The notes under the pieces are model-generated. The model saw only the letters and a program-made list of their open reading frames with translations. It did not search any database and was not told the DNA's origin. A program made the position numbers and the translations under genes. DNA of 64,000 nucleotides from Pseudaminobacter soli (ex Li et al. 2025) (lineage in GTDB: Bacteria > Pseudomonadota > Alphaproteobacteria > Rhizobiales > Rhizobiaceae). Positions 52,136 through 61,540 of this stretch are shown in pieces. Where the stretch lies: contig NZ_PXYL01000006.1 in NCBI RefSeq assembly GCF_003012705.1, positions 62,001 to 126,000 of the forward strand, read 5' to 3'. Positions within the stretch are counted from its first letter, which is position 1. Each line of letters begins with the position of its first letter.

Positions 52136-52969
52136 ATGCGCATCTACGCCTGGCTGGTCTATTTCTTCCTCTATATGCCGATCGCCGTGATCGTGGCGTT
52201 CAGCTTCAATTCGGGGCGCTACGCGGCGGATTTCCAGGGTTTCAGCTTCGCCTGGTACGGCCGCGCCCTGGCCAACCCCTTCGTCACCAAGGCGCTGGTC
52301 AACAGCCTGATCGTGGCGAGCGTCACGGCAGTGCTGTCGGTGATCCTGGGCACCACCGCAGCGCTTGCGCTCGAGCGGCTTCGGGGAAAGCTGCGCGCGG
52401 TGTTCGACAGCCTGATCTATGTCGCCATCATGGTGCCGGGCGTGGTCATCGGCATTGCGACGCTGGTGGCGCTCGCCAGTGTGTTTGACGCTGTCAACAG
52501 CCTGATGGCCTCGCTGTGGCCGGCCGCGTGGGGCAGCGCGCCGCGCGCCGGTCTGGGCTACGGTTCGATCATCGCCGCCCACACGCTCTACACCCTGTCG
52601 CTGGTCATCCTGGTGGTGCGCTCGCGCCTGGTCGGCATGGATCATTCGCTGGTGGAGGCTTCGGCCGATCTCTATTCGACGCCGTTCAACACTTTCCGCA
52701 CGATCACGTTGCCGCAGCTTCTGCCGGCAATCGCCGCGGGCTTCTTGTTGAGCTTCACCTTCAGTTTCGACGACTTCATCATCGCCTTCTTCGTCGCCGG
52801 GCCCAACACCACGCTGCCCATCTTCGTCTTTTCGTCGATCAGGCGCGGCGTCACGCCGGAGATCAACGCCATCGGCACGATGATCCTCGGCGTGTCGCTG
52901 ATCCTGCTGTTCACGGTGCAGGTCCTGCTCCGCGACAAACGGCAGGGCAATGCTGCCGAAGCGGCTTGA
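52136..52969 (+). CDS. Polyamine-type ABC transporter permease (PotC-like)
   Basis: Second permease, 277 residues, six predicted helices. The start YAWLVYFFLYMPIAVIVAFSFN is the PotC first helix, followed by FSFAWYGRALANP. The EAA loop is DHSLVEASADLYSTPFNTF, in which Gly of the usual DLG is replaced by Tyr. The late AINAIGTMI-type segment EINAIGTMILGVSLILLFTV is the last helix. AGGAAAAGCAGG precedes the ATG. The dehydrogenase gene starts 43 bases after it. Confidence 0.88.
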   Translation: MRIYAWLVYFFLYMPIAVIVAFSFNSGRYAADFQGFSFAWYGRALANPFVTKALVNSLIVASVTAVLSVILGTTAALALERLRGKLRAVFDSLIYVAIMVPGVVIGIATLVALASVFDAVNSLMASLWPAAWGSAPRAGLGYGSIIAAHTLYTLSLVILVVRSRLVGMDHSLVEASADLYSTPFNTFRTITLPQLLPAIAAGFLLSFTFSFDDFIIAFFVAGPNTTLPIFVFSSIRRGVTPEINAIGTMILGVSLILLFTVQVLLRDKRQGNAAEAA

Positions 52970-53012
52970 CGAAAAATACGACACGATACCTCACGCAGGG
53001 AGACAATCGACA

Positions 53013-53774
53013 ATGTTGCTGAAAGATCGGGTCGCGGTGATCACCGGCGCGGCCTCGGGGATCGGACGCGCCGGCGCAAAGCGCCTTGGCAGGGAAGGGG
53101 CAATCGTCGTCGTCACGGATCGCGACGAGGTGGCGGGCGAAGCGGCGGCTGAAGAAATCCGCGCGGCCGGCGGCCGGGCCGACTTCCTGCGGGTCGACGT
53201 GTCGGTGGACGACGACCTCAAGAAGATGATCGACTTCGCCATCGAGCGGCACGGCCGCATCGACATCCTGCACAACCACGCGGGCGTCCAGATCAACGGC
53301 ACGCTGGAGGAAGTCAGCCCGGACGGCATGGACATTTCCTATCGGCTCAACACCCGCGCACATTTCTTCGCGGCCAAGCTGGCGGTGCCCCATATGCGCG
53401 CCCAGGGCGGCGGCGTCATCATCAACACCGCGTCCAATTCCGGCGTGTTCCTGGACACAGGCATGCTGGCCTACATAACCTCGAAGGCGGCGACCATCAT
53501 GATGACCAAGCAGATGGCGCTCGACTACGGCAAGGACAACATCCGCGTCAACGCGCTGTGCCCCGGCTTCGTCGATACCCCCTTCAACGAGCCCTACATG
53601 GCCCAGATGGGCGGCCGCGAAGCGCTCGAGCGTTACGTGGAGAAGACCATTCCGCTCGGCCGCTGGGCGACCGTGGAGGAGATCGCGGAGTCGATCCTCT
53701 ATCTGGCCTGCGACCACTCGGCCTTCATGACCGGACATGCGCTGGTGATCGACGGCGGCGAGAGCATCGCCTGA
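53013..53774 (+). CDS. Short-chain dehydrogenase/reductase
   Basis: NAD(P)-dependent oxidoreductase of 253 residues, classical SDR. The cofactor motif is TGAASGIGRAG (about 11-21), with Asp36 after the second strand (VTDRDE), which favours NAD over NADP. The strand-four motif is HNHAG in place of NNAG. The catalytic set is Ser143 region (TASNSG), Tyr156 and Lys160 (AYITSK). ALCPGFVDTPF is the substrate-loop start. CAGGGAGA precedes the ATG at 53013, and a longer in-frame reading to 52950 overlaps the permease. Its place in the ABC operon suggests that it oxidises the imported compound or its product. Confidence 0.88.
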   Translation: MLLKDRVAVITGAASGIGRAGAKRLGREGAIVVVTDRDEVAGEAAAEEIRAAGGRADFLRVDVSVDDDLKKMIDFAIERHGRIDILHNHAGVQINGTLEEVSPDGMDISYRLNTRAHFFAAKLAVPHMRAQGGGVIINTASNSGVFLDTGMLAYITSKAATIMMTKQMALDYGKDNIRVNALCPGFVDTPFNEPYMAQMGGREALERYVEKTIPLGRWATVEEIAESILYLACDHSAFMTGHALVIDGGESIA

Positions 53775-54176
53775 ACACGCAGTGAGCGCTGGCTTGCGAA
53801 GCGCGGGGCCGGAACCTTCAGTTGCTCTGGAGGTTCACGGCCCCGAATTCATTCGACATGCGAGTGCCCGACGACGACACGGCGCGACGTTTGACAAGGC
53901 GGGTCTCCCTCCTAGTTACCTGAGAGGAATACAGTTTTTCCTGCGCGCAGAGCGGCACGGCATGCCGGTCCGGCGAAGCGATTTCAGGCCCTCGCGCCCC
54001 GATTTTGGTTGAAACGGGATTTTTGACGCCGACTTGGCAGGGGAAATCCAGGGACTTCAGATGACAACGGGTCGTCCGTTCAATAGTGCCGATCCGGGAC
54101 CGAAGCCTCCCTAGGCCGACCATGGACATGTTCGTACCGTTTCAACGGCTCTTGGGCCGTGCACGGGAGACGCCCC
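53775..54176. other. 402-base intergenic region between the SDR and RND genes
   Basis: The first part holds the hairpin at 53805-53844. The remainder shows no coding frame that I can support; a 103-residue minus-strand frame has no gene-like features. It should contain the promoter of the efflux operon, but no clear -35/-10 pair stands out. Confidence 0.55.
53805..53844 (+). terminator. Long stem-loop after the SDR gene
   Basis: GGGGCCG-GAACCT (53805-53817) pairs with AGGTTC-A-CGGCCCC (53831-53844), a 13-bp stem with a one-base bulge. It begins 31 bases after the SDR stop. A T-run is missing, so the termination role is tentative. Confidence 0.5.
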
Positions 54177-55445
54177 ATGGTCATCTTTCGCAAGAACAGC
54201 CGCCATCCACCCATTCACCCCACAGCCTGGGGGAGGGACACGCATGACAAGTGGCATGCCAAAAAGGGCAGCGCAGGCGCAGGTGGCATATCCCGGATCT
54301 TAGCTTTCCTATTGGCGTTTATGCTCGTCCCGATCCTGGCATCCTGCAACAGGCAGAGCGAGGACCAAAGCAAGGCAGCCACGCCTCCTCCCACGCCGGT
54401 CGGCGTCATCGAGGTTGCCGAGCATCCGACCAATCCAGGCCTCTCCTTCGTCGGTCGCGTCGAGGCCATCGACCACGTCAACCTGATCGCCCGGGTGGAC
54501 GCCTTTCTCAACAAGCGCGCCTATACCGAAGGCCAGGCGGTCAAGGCCGGCGACCTGCTTTTCGTCCTCGAGAAGGATACTTTTCAGGCTTCGGTGGATT
54601 CGGCCCAGGCCAATCTCGCAAAGGCACAGGCCGACGCCGACAATCTGAAGCTTCAGACGGACCGAGCCAGGACGCTGTTTCAGCAGAAGACCGGAACGCA
54701 GGCGGCGCTCGACAACAGCGTCGCTGCCGAAAAGCAGGGGCTTGCTGTGGTGCAGCAGGCCAAGGCCTCGCTCGAGCAGGCAAAAATCAACCTCAGCTAT
54801 ACCGAGATCCGCGCGCCCTTCGACGGCCGTGTGAGCGCGGCCAATTTCAGCGTCGGCGCGCTGGTCGGCCCCAGCGCCGGGCCGCTTGCGACCATCGTCA
54901 GCCAGGACCCGATCTATGTGACCTTTCCGGTCAGCGACAGGGTCATTCTTGAATTCACGGCCGGCGACCGGGCGAGCGCGACCACGGGCGGCATCGCCGT
55001 GCACCTCACCCTGTCCAACAACATGGTTTATCCGGAAGTTGGCGTCATCGAATATACCGGGGTCAAGGTCGATCCCAATACGGATACTCTGACGGTCCGC
55101 GCCAAATTCCCCAATCCCAAGGACACGTTGCTGGACGGTCAGTTCGTCCGCATCCTTGCCCAGAGCAAGAACCCGGTGGAGGCGCTACTGGTCCCGCAGA
55201 AGGCCGTGCTGACCGATCAGAGCGGCAACTATGTGCTGACAGTGGGCGAGGGCAACAAGGTCGTGCAGCGCTCGGTCACACAGGGCCAGACCGTCGGCAG
55301 CGACGTGGTTATCCAGTCTGGCCTGAAGGCCGGCGATACCGTCATCACCGATGGATTGCAGCGCGTCCGCCCCGGTCAGGTGGTGGTGCCGCAGCCGATT
55401 GCTGAAGCCGCGCCCGCCCAGCCGGCCGAGCCAGCGGGGAAGTGA
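54177..55445 (+). CDS. RND efflux periplasmic adaptor lipoprotein (AcrA/MexA family)
   Basis: Membrane-fusion subunit of 422 residues of a tripartite efflux pump. A hydrophobic signal ends in the lipobox LASC (ILAFLLAFMLVPILASC), giving a lipid-anchored cysteine at about residue 57. The n-region before it is about 40 residues long, unusual for a lipoprotein. The mature part has the barrel-lipoyl start VGRVEAIDHVNLIARVDAFL, an alpha-hairpin of about 110-190 (QANLAKAQADADNLKLQ), then the second lipoyl half LSYTEIRAPFDGRVS and a final LVPQKAVLTDQSG barrel. GGGAGA supports the ATG at 54177. It precedes the pump gene by 3 bases. No TolC-type gene is in the window. Confidence 0.9.
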   Translation: MVIFRKNSRHPPIHPTAWGRDTHDKWHAKKGSAGAGGISRILAFLLAFMLVPILASCNRQSEDQSKAATPPPTPVGVIEVAEHPTNPGLSFVGRVEAIDHVNLIARVDAFLNKRAYTEGQAVKAGDLLFVLEKDTFQASVDSAQANLAKAQADADNLKLQTDRARTLFQQKTGTQAALDNSVAAEKQGLAVVQQAKASLEQAKINLSYTEIRAPFDGRVSAANFSVGALVGPSAGPLATIVSQDPIYVTFPVSDRVILEFTAGDRASATTGGIAVHLTLSNNMVYPEVGVIEYTGVKVDPNTDTLTVRAKFPNPKDTLLDGQFVRILAQSKNPVEALLVPQKAVLTDQSGNYVLTVGEGNKVVQRSVTQGQTVGSDVVIQSGLKAGDTVITDGLQRVRPGQVVVPQPIAEAAPAQPAEPAGK

Positions 55446-55448
55446 GCG

Positions 55449-58400
55449 ATGCTGTCGTCCATCTTCGTCGACAGACCGCGTCTTGCCATCGTCATCGCGA
55501 TCGTCATCGCACTTGCCGGCTTGATTTCGATGACGCGCATTCCGGTTGCCCAGTTCCCCGATATCGTTCCGCCGCAGGTGTCGGTCACTGCGAGTTATGC
55601 CGGCGCCAACGCAGAGGCGGTCGAGGCCAGTGTCGCCCAGCCGATCGAGGCGCAGGTCAACGGCGTCGACGACATGATCTATATGAGCTCGATCAGCGGC
55701 AATAACGGCTCCTACACGCTGACCGTCACCTTCAAGGTGGGCACAGATCCCAACCTCAATACCGTCAACGTGCAGAACAGGGTGCGACTGGCCGAAGCCA
55801 ACCTGCCGGCGGAAGTGACACGCGTCGGCGTCTCCGTGAAGAAGCAGTCGTCGGCCTTTCTGCAGATCATCACGCTCTTTTCGCCTGACGGCAGATATGA
55901 CGAGCTGTTCCTCAACAACTACGGCATCATCAACGTCATCGACCGGCTGGCTCGTGTGACGGGCGTCGGGCTGGCGCAGTCCTTCGGTACGCTCAACTAC
56001 AGCATGCGCATCTGGTTCAAGACCGATGTGCTGACCAGCCTCGGCCTGACGCCGAACGACATCGTGACTGCGGTGAGCAGCCAGAACGTCCAGGCTGCCG
56101 TGGGCCGGCTGGGCGCGCCGCCGATGACGGACCAGCAGCAGATCCAGCTGAACCTGACCACGCAAGGCCGCCTGACGACCGTCAAGGAATTCGAGCAGAT
56201 CGTGGTCCGCGCCAATCCCGACGGCTCGCTGGTGCGGCTGAAGGATGTGGCGCGTGTCGAGCTTGCCGCCCAGTCATATGACACGATCGGCCGGCTGAAC
56301 GGCAAACCGGCTTCGGTCATCGCCGTCTACCAGGCGCCTGGGTCGAACGCGGTTTCTGCCGCCGCAGGCGTGCGCGAGGCAATGCAGCAGTTGAAAGAAA
56401 GCTTTCCGGCCGGCCTCGACTACAAGATCACCTATGACACGACCGTCTTCGTCTCCTCGACAATCCATGAGGTGATCAAGACGCTTATCGAAGCCTTCAT
56501 CCTGGTCGTGGTGGTGGTGTTCCTCTTCCTGGGAAACTTTCGAGCGACGCTCATCCCCACCATCGCCGTGCCGGTGTCGCTCGTCGGCACCTTTGCGGTG
56601 TTGCTCCTGACCGGTCACTCGGCCAACACCATTTCCTTGTTCGCCATGATCCTCGCCATCGGCATCGTCGTCGACGACGCCATCGTCGTGGTCGAGAATG
56701 TCGAGCGCGTCATGACCGAAACCGGGCTGCCGCCCAAGGAGGCAACCAAGCAGGCCATGCGCGAGATCACCGCGCCGATCATCGCCATCACGCTGGTGCT
56801 GCTTTCGGTGTTCGTGCCTGTCGGCTTCATTCCGGGTATCACGGGTTCGCTCTACGCGCAGTTCGCGCTGACCGTCTCGGTGGCGATGCTGATATCGGCG
56901 ATCAACGCGCTGACGCTCAGCCCGGCGCTTTGCGGGGTACTGCTCAAGCCGGGCCACGGACACGGCGACAGCCTCTATGGCCGCGCCATGAACAAGCTGT
57001 CGCTCGGCATCGAGAAGGTCAGCGACGGCTACGCCTTTATCGTGCGGCGACTGGTTCGCGTGGCCTTCCTGTCGATCCTGCTTGTCGGCGCTTTCGGCGC
57101 AGGCGCCTATCTGCTCAACAAGATCACGCCCACCGGCTTTCTGCCGGAGGAAGACCAGGGCCTGTTCTTCGTGCAGGTTAACTTGCCGGCCGCCGCCGCC
57201 CAGAGCCGCACAGCGGCTGCCGTTTCCGAGATCGAACAGAACGTGCGGGAAATTCCAGGCGTAGCCGATGTCACCAGCGTGACGGGCTTCAGCTTCATCG
57301 ACGGGCTTGCGGAGTCCAATGCGGGTCTTCTGATCGTGTCGTTGCAACCGTTCGATGAGCGTGTGAAGGAAAAAATCACGGTCTTCGATGTGATCAAGGA
57401 AGTGAACCGGCGTACGGCGTCGTTGCGCAGCGCCGTTGCCATCTCGCTGAACCTGCCGCCGATCATCGGCCTCGGTACCTCGGGTGGTTTCCAGTACCAG
57501 CTCGAGGACCACCAGGGACGCTCGCCGCAGGAGCTAGCCTCGGTCGCCCGCGCCCTAGTCGTCAAGGCCAACCAGAATCCAAAGCTGTCGCGCGTGTTCA
57601 CAACCTTCGCAACCGATACGCCGCAGCTCTACCTCAATGTGGACCGCAACAAGGCACTGAGCCTCGGTGTTTCGCCGATCGACATCTTCACTTCGTTGCA
57701 AACGACGCTCGGCGGCTATTTCATCAACAACTTCAATACGCTAGGTCGAACCTGGCAAGTCATCGCAGAGGGCGAGGAGCAGGACAGGCGGACAGTCGAG
57801 GATGTCTACCGCATCTTCGTGCGTTCCTCACATGGGCAGATGGTGCCCCTCCGAGCACTGGTCGACGCGCGCGAGCAGCTGGGACCGCTGTTCATCACGC
57901 GCTACAACAACTATCGCAGCGCCAGCATCACCGGTAACGCCGCACCCGGCGTCAGCTCGGGCGAGGCGCTCGCGGCGATGTCGGACGTGTCCAAGGAAAC
58001 CCTGCCGGCCGGCTATGGCTATGAATGGACGGGCACCGCGCTGCAGGAACTGCAGGCGGCGGGGCAGACCGGCATCATTCTCGGTCTGGCGGTGCTGTTC
58101 GCCTACCTGTTCCTCGTCGCGCTCTATGAAAGCTGGACGATCCCGGTGGGCGTGCTGTTGTCGGTAACGGTCGGTCTGCTGGGCGCACTGGTCGCGCTTC
58201 GGGTGACCGGCCTCGCCAACGACATCTACGCGCAGATCGGCATCGTCGTGCTGATCGCGCTGGCCAGCAAGAACGGCATCCTCATCGTCGAATTCGCCAA
58301 GGAGCGGCGCGAAGAGGGCATGCCGCTCGATGAGGCGGCGATCCATGGCGCCCGGCAGCGCTTTCGCCCGGTGATGATGACCAGCTTTGCCTTCATCCTC

Positions 58401-58658
58401 GGCCTGGTTCCGCTCGTCATCGCCGCGGGGGCGGCCGCGGCGAGCCGGCGAGCCGTTGGCACCTCCGTATTCGGCGGCATGATCGCGGCCTCGGCGATCG
58501 GTATCTTCCTGATTCCGATGCTCTATGTGGTGATGGAGTGGGTACGCGAATGGGGGCACGCGCATATTCTGCGCAAGCCGCTCTATGCCGATGCGCCCGA
58601 AGGCGAGGCCGGCGAAGCCGAAGAGGAGGCGCCTTCGCCGTCGCCGACGCATGACTGA
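55449..58658 (+). CDS. RND efflux pump permease (AcrB/MexB, HAE-1 family)
   Basis: Proton-driven inner-membrane transporter of 1069 residues, the usual HAE-1 length plus a short acidic tail. It starts [20 protein letters not shown], the standard first helix. The proton-relay aspartates are in [17 protein letters not shown] and the lysine is in [32 protein letters not shown] and [21 protein letters not shown], split in porter regions, are typical. The tail after the last helix is rich in Glu. With the adaptor it would export hydrophobic drugs, bile-type amphiphiles or plant antimicrobials; the substrate is not deducible. Confidence 0.93.
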   Translation: MLSSIFVDRPRLAIVIAIVIALAGLISMTRIPVAQFPDIVPPQVSVTASYAGANAEAVEASVAQPIEAQVNGVDDMIYMSSISGNNGSYTLTVTFKVGTDPNLNTVNVQNRVRLAEANLPAEVTRVGVSVKKQSSAFLQIITLFSPDGRYDELFLNNYGIINVIDRLARVTGVGLAQSFGTLNYSMRIWFKTDVLTSLGLTPNDIVTAVSSQNVQAAVGRLGAPPMTDQQQIQLNLTTQGRLTTVKEFEQIVVRANPDGSLVRLKDVARVELAAQSYDTIGRLNGKPASVIAVYQAPGSNAVSAAAGVREAMQQLKESFPAGLDYKITYDTTVFVSSTIHEVIKTLIEAFILVVVVVFLFLGNFRATLIPTIAVPVSLVGTFAVLLLTGHSANTISLFAMILAIGIVVDDAIVVVENVERVMTETGLPPKEATKQAMREITAPIIAITLVLLSVFVPVGFIPGITGSLYAQFALTVSVAMLISAINALTLSPALCGVLLKPGHGHGDSLYGRAMNKLSLGIEKVSDGYAFIVRRLVRVAFLSILLVGAFGAGAYLLNKITPTGFLPEEDQGLFFVQVNLPAAAAQSRTAAAVSEIEQNVREIPGVADVTSVTGFSFIDGLAESNAGLLIVSLQPFDERVKEKITVFDVIKEVNRRTASLRSAVAISLNLPPIIGLGTSGGFQYQLEDHQGRSPQELASVARALVVKANQNPKLSRVFTTFATDTPQLYLNVDRNKALSLGVSPIDIFTSLQTTLGGYFINNFNTLGRTWQVIAEGEEQDRRTVEDVYRIFVRSSHGQMVPLRALVDAREQLGPLFITRYNNYRSASITGNAAPGVSSGEALAAMSDVSKETLPAGYGYEWTGTALQELQAAGQTGIILGLAVLFAYLFLVALYESWTIPVGVLLSVTVGLLGALVALRVTGLANDIYAQIGIVVLIALASKNGILIVEFAKERREEGMPLDEAAIHGARQRFRPVMMTSFAFILGLVPLVIAAGAAAASRRAVGTSVFGGMIAASAIGIFLIPMLYVVMEWVREWGHAHILRKPLYADAPEGEAGEAEEEAPSPSPTHD

Positions 58659-58694
58659 CTTTCCTCAACCGCAGCAGCGCAGGAAGGAAGCAAG

Positions 58695-59219
58695 ATGCGC
58701 AACAAGATGTTTCTCGCAGCGGTGCTCATAACCGGCTTTGCCCTGCCGATGGCGGTCGAGGGCGCACATGCCGCCGGCTTCGTCTGCTCCTACAAGGAGG
58801 CCCCGAACGCGCCGAAGGACCTGCCAGCGGCCAAGGGGCTGGAAGAGAACATGACCAACGCCGACGCTCGCAGGCGTCTTGCCGAAATGGTCGGCGACCT
58901 CACGACCGCAAAGATGCCGCCGGCAATGATCGTCGACCATCTCGTCTGGGCTTATTGCCCGCTGGCCGCCAACGATCCCCGTCTGAGCGATACCGAAAAG
59001 ACCGATCTTCTGCGCCGTTTTGCGAGCCAGGTTGCCGCACTGGCCTATACCGGGCCAGGTGGCGGCGAGATCGACGTTCTGGTCAATCTGCCGCTTGCGC
59101 CGGCCATACTCGGCAGGGTCGACGATGCGGCGAAGGCCGCCGGCATCTCCCAAGACGAATGGCTGGAGAACGCCATCGACCATTCGCTGAACAATCCATC
59201 CGGCAGCCCGGCAAAATAG
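58695..59219 (+). CDS. Exported hypothetical protein downstream of the RND pump
   Basis: Periplasmic protein of 174 residues without a recognised domain. The signal peptide (MFLAAVLITGFALPMAVEGAHA) ends near residue 26. The mature part has two cysteines (FVCSYK and AYCPLAAND) that could form a disulfide, and otherwise looks helical, with MVGDLTTAKMPPAMIVDHLVW and a Ser/Asn-rich tail. AGGAAGGAAG precedes the ATG. It begins 36 bases after the RND pump gene, so it is probably cotranscribed and could assist the pump or act in envelope stress; this is inferred. Confidence 0.65.
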   Translation: MRNKMFLAAVLITGFALPMAVEGAHAAGFVCSYKEAPNAPKDLPAAKGLEENMTNADARRRLAEMVGDLTTAKMPPAMIVDHLVWAYCPLAANDPRLSDTEKTDLLRRFASQVAALAYTGPGGGEIDVLVNLPLAPAILGRVDDAAKAAGISQDEWLENAIDHSLNNPSGSPAK

Positions 59220-59332
59220 CGGCGTCGGCGAGGTTCAGTTGTGATGGTGGGGCGGGTTGCCCGCCGTGCCCCTCGCGCTAGCTGTTGACGCCGAGGGGAC
59301 GAGCCGAGATCGGCGCACCATGGAGAAACAAG

Positions 59333-59662
59333 ATGCTTCTCAGGATCACGGGTATATCGATCGTAACCGCACTCTTGACCGTCTCGAGCATGAGCTTCGC
59401 CGCTGAAACCAAACAAGACATGGCCAAAAAGAAGATCACGGACGTTACCTGCGAAGACTTCAACGGCATCGATGACTCCTTCAAGCCGAACGTGATCGCC
59501 TGGGCCGAAGGTTTTCGGCAGGGTTCCAAGAAGCCGAATGAGGTCACCCTGAATATCGACGGCATCGAAAAGGTGACGCCCATCCTCATTGAGGCCTGCC
59601 AGAAGGAGCCCAAGGCGTCGTTCTGGAGCAAGGCGAAAGCCGAACTGAAAAAAGTTTTCTAA
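59333..59662 (+). CDS. HdeA family periplasmic acid-stress chaperone
   Basis: Small periplasmic protein of 109 residues in the HdeA/HdeB family, which unfold at low pH and keep other proteins soluble. The signal peptide (ITGISIVTALLTVSSMSFA) ends near residue 23. The mature part shows the family core ITDVTCEDFNGIDDSFKPNVIAWAEG, in parts, with the two conserved cysteines (about 40 and 88) that form the disulfide. Lys-rich ends fit a chaperone active on acidified proteins. The start at 59333 gives a proper signal peptide, unlike the in-frame codon at 59285. It is 113 bases after the hypothetical exported gene. Confidence 0.82.
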   Translation: MLLRITGISIVTALLTVSSMSFAAETKQDMAKKKITDVTCEDFNGIDDSFKPNVIAWAEGFRQGSKKPNEVTLNIDGIEKVTPILIEACQKEPKASFWSKAKAELKKVF

Positions 59663-59726
59663 CTTGATCGGCAGTGCCCCCGCCACTTGCGAGGGCTGAC
59701 CGTTACCGGCGCCGATCCACTCCGGC

Positions 59727-60341
59727 TCAACGCAGGAATGGATCGGGTTCGGTATCGTGTAGCGGCACGTCGGACACGCCCCAGCTGCGCTTGACGACGT
59801 GCAGGTGAACGTCCTTGGCACCATTCCGCTTGAGGATCTCGGTGACCTTACTGTCACGCTTCTTGTCGGGCAGGTGAACCCAAAGCAGCAAGCCGCCCTT
59901 TGCGATCTGCTCCTGGACACGTTCGGCGTGGTGCCTTCCAAAGACTCTTGCAAGCATCAGGCCCACTGCCCCTGCCGCGACGCCGCTTCCTGCGACCAGC
60001 GCAATGGTCGGGATCAAGGATGCTCCGCCGGTCGCCACGGCGGCCACTCCGGCACAGGCGACATAGACCGGCACGGCTGCCAGAGCCGCCAACCCCTCGG
60101 TGCGAGAGTCTGGCGAGACATAGTTGGTGTCTTCGACGAAATCCTTGTTTTCCAAGCTCTTGGCGTTTTTGCCGGGCACCGATTTCGCGTCCGCCAATAG
60201 GCTGAGATCGTCCTGCCGGATGCCGATCTGCATCAGCTCGTCGATCGCCTTGTTCAGCGATGCCTCGTCATGAAAGATCGCAACAGCATCCCGTTCCTCG
60301 TAGGTCTGGTCGCCATCGGACTCGGGCTTTTTGTCTTCCAT
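59727..60341 (-). CDS. General stress protein 17M-like membrane-associated protein
   Basis: Protein of 204 residues. The N-terminal part (VAIFHDEASLNKAIDELMQIGIRQDDLSLLA, in parts) matches the short GSP17M-type domain common in bacterial stress proteins, a ferredoxin-like module. A Gly/Ala-rich hydrophobic segment (about 85-140: GLAALAAVPVYVACAGVAAVA and further) probably inserts in the membrane, and a second alpha/beta unit with GAKDVHLHVV follows. AGGAGG supports the ATG at 60341; the in-frame codon at 60416 does not have such a site. Function is unknown; the position beside HdeA and efflux genes suggests stress. Confidence 0.65.
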   Translation of the reverse strand: MEDKKPESDGDQTYEERDAVAIFHDEASLNKAIDELMQIGIRQDDLSLLADAKSVPGKNAKSLENKDFVEDTNYVSPDSRTEGLAALAAVPVYVACAGVAAVATGGASLIPTIALVAGSGVAAGAVGLMLARVFGRHHAERVQEQIAKGGLLLWVHLPDKKRDSKVTEILKRNGAKDVHLHVVKRSWGVSDVPLHDTEPDPFLR

Positions 60342-60426
60342 CTTTTCCTCCTGCAGAAGCCGTTTCAGATGCAGAGGGTCATGAAGGGTATCTAGGCTGC
60401 CGGGCAGGCGCGACAATCGCCGATGG

Positions 60427-61538
60427 CTATCTCAGGAACTTCCTGAAGCGCCGCAGCGAGAAGGCGAACAGAACTGCGCCGATGACCAGCAGCGCCAGGA
60501 GCTGCGGCCACACGACATCGATGCCCGCTCCGCGGAAGAGCACTGCCTGCGCCAGTATGACGAAATGCGTGTTGGGGGCCGCGAGCATGATGTTCTGGAT
60601 GATTTCAGGCATGCTTTCGCGCGGCGTGGTGCCTCCAGAAAGCACCTGGAGCGGCAGCAGCACCAGTATCAGCAGCAGACCGAACTGGGGCATCGATCCG
60701 GCCACCGTTGCCAGGAAGATGCCCATCGACGTGGTTGCAAAGAGCAGCAAGGCGGTGCCCAAAAGAAACAGCCAGATGGAGCCCTGTATAGGCACGGCAA
60801 GCGCCCATTGCACCACGACGATAATCGCAAAGGCCGAAGCCGCCAGCACCACCAGCCCCATCGACCAGATCTTGCTCAGCATGATCTCGAGCGGGGTCAC
60901 GGGCATCACGAGCAGATGTTCGATCGTTCCGTGCTCGCGCTCGCGTATCAGCGCAGCCCCCGTCAGGATGATGGAGAGCATGGTGATGGACGAGATCACG
61001 TTGTTGATGGCGCCGAACCAGCCCTTGTTCAGCTGCGGATTGAAGCGCGCTCGCAGGACCAGATCGACCGGCAGCGGCGCGTTGCTGCGATAGCGGTTCG
61101 CGAATTCATTGACCTCGCCGGTGACGATCGACTGCACATAGCCGCCGCCGGTGAAGGCCTGCGACATGCGCGTCGCATCGACGTTCAGCTGGATCGTGGG
61201 CGAGCGGCCGGCCAGGAGGTCGCGCTGGAAATTGGGGGGATGTCGAGGGCAAAGGTGTCCAACCCGGCGTCCATCCGGCTGTCCATCTGCGACTGCGTGA
61301 TCAGGGTCGGTACGGTGAAATAGGGCGGATAGAATGCCGAGATGATGCGCGAGGAAACCGGCGACTGATCCTCGTCGACGATCGCTATGGCTGCGCGATT
61401 GAGCGTCTCCGGCACCGACTTGGACGCGGTATAGATCGACAGGCTGAAAGCATAGGCGATCAGGGCCAGCAGCATGGGATCGCGAACGAGCCCCCAGAGC
61501 TCCTTGACGCCGAGTTGGTAGATATTCGCCAGCCGCAT
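60427..61538 (-). pseudogene. yhhJ: ABC-2 type permease (YhhJ-like) with an apparent single-base frameshift
   Basis: Membrane subunit of the RbbA/YhhJ exporter. From the ATG at 61538 the first about 101 residues run MRLANIYQLGVKELWGLVRD to LDTFALDIPP, then the frame breaks. In the next frame NFQRDLLAGRSPTIQLNVD continues without loss to the stop at 60427. The break lies at a run of six G (61234-61239, six C on the coding strand); one extra base or a -1 slip restores a 370-residue protein, close to the 374 of YhhJ. The remaining six-helix ABC-2 core (for example GAALIREREHGTIEHLLVMPVTPLEI) is intact. Sequencing error, a true pseudogene or programmed slippage are all possible. It starts 2 bases after rbbA. 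Confidence 0.85.
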
Positions 61539-61540
61539 CG

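Noticed and set aside
53811-53834. GGAAC-N18-TT as a general-stress sigma factor (EcfG) promoter
   Set aside because: These bases lie in both arms of a clear stem-loop just after the SDR gene, and no gene starts at the right distance downstream.
53818-54129. Minus-strand frame of 103 codons in the SDR-RND gap
   Set aside because: No domain, no signal peptide, no convincing ribosome site, and it spans the stem-loop at 53805-53844.
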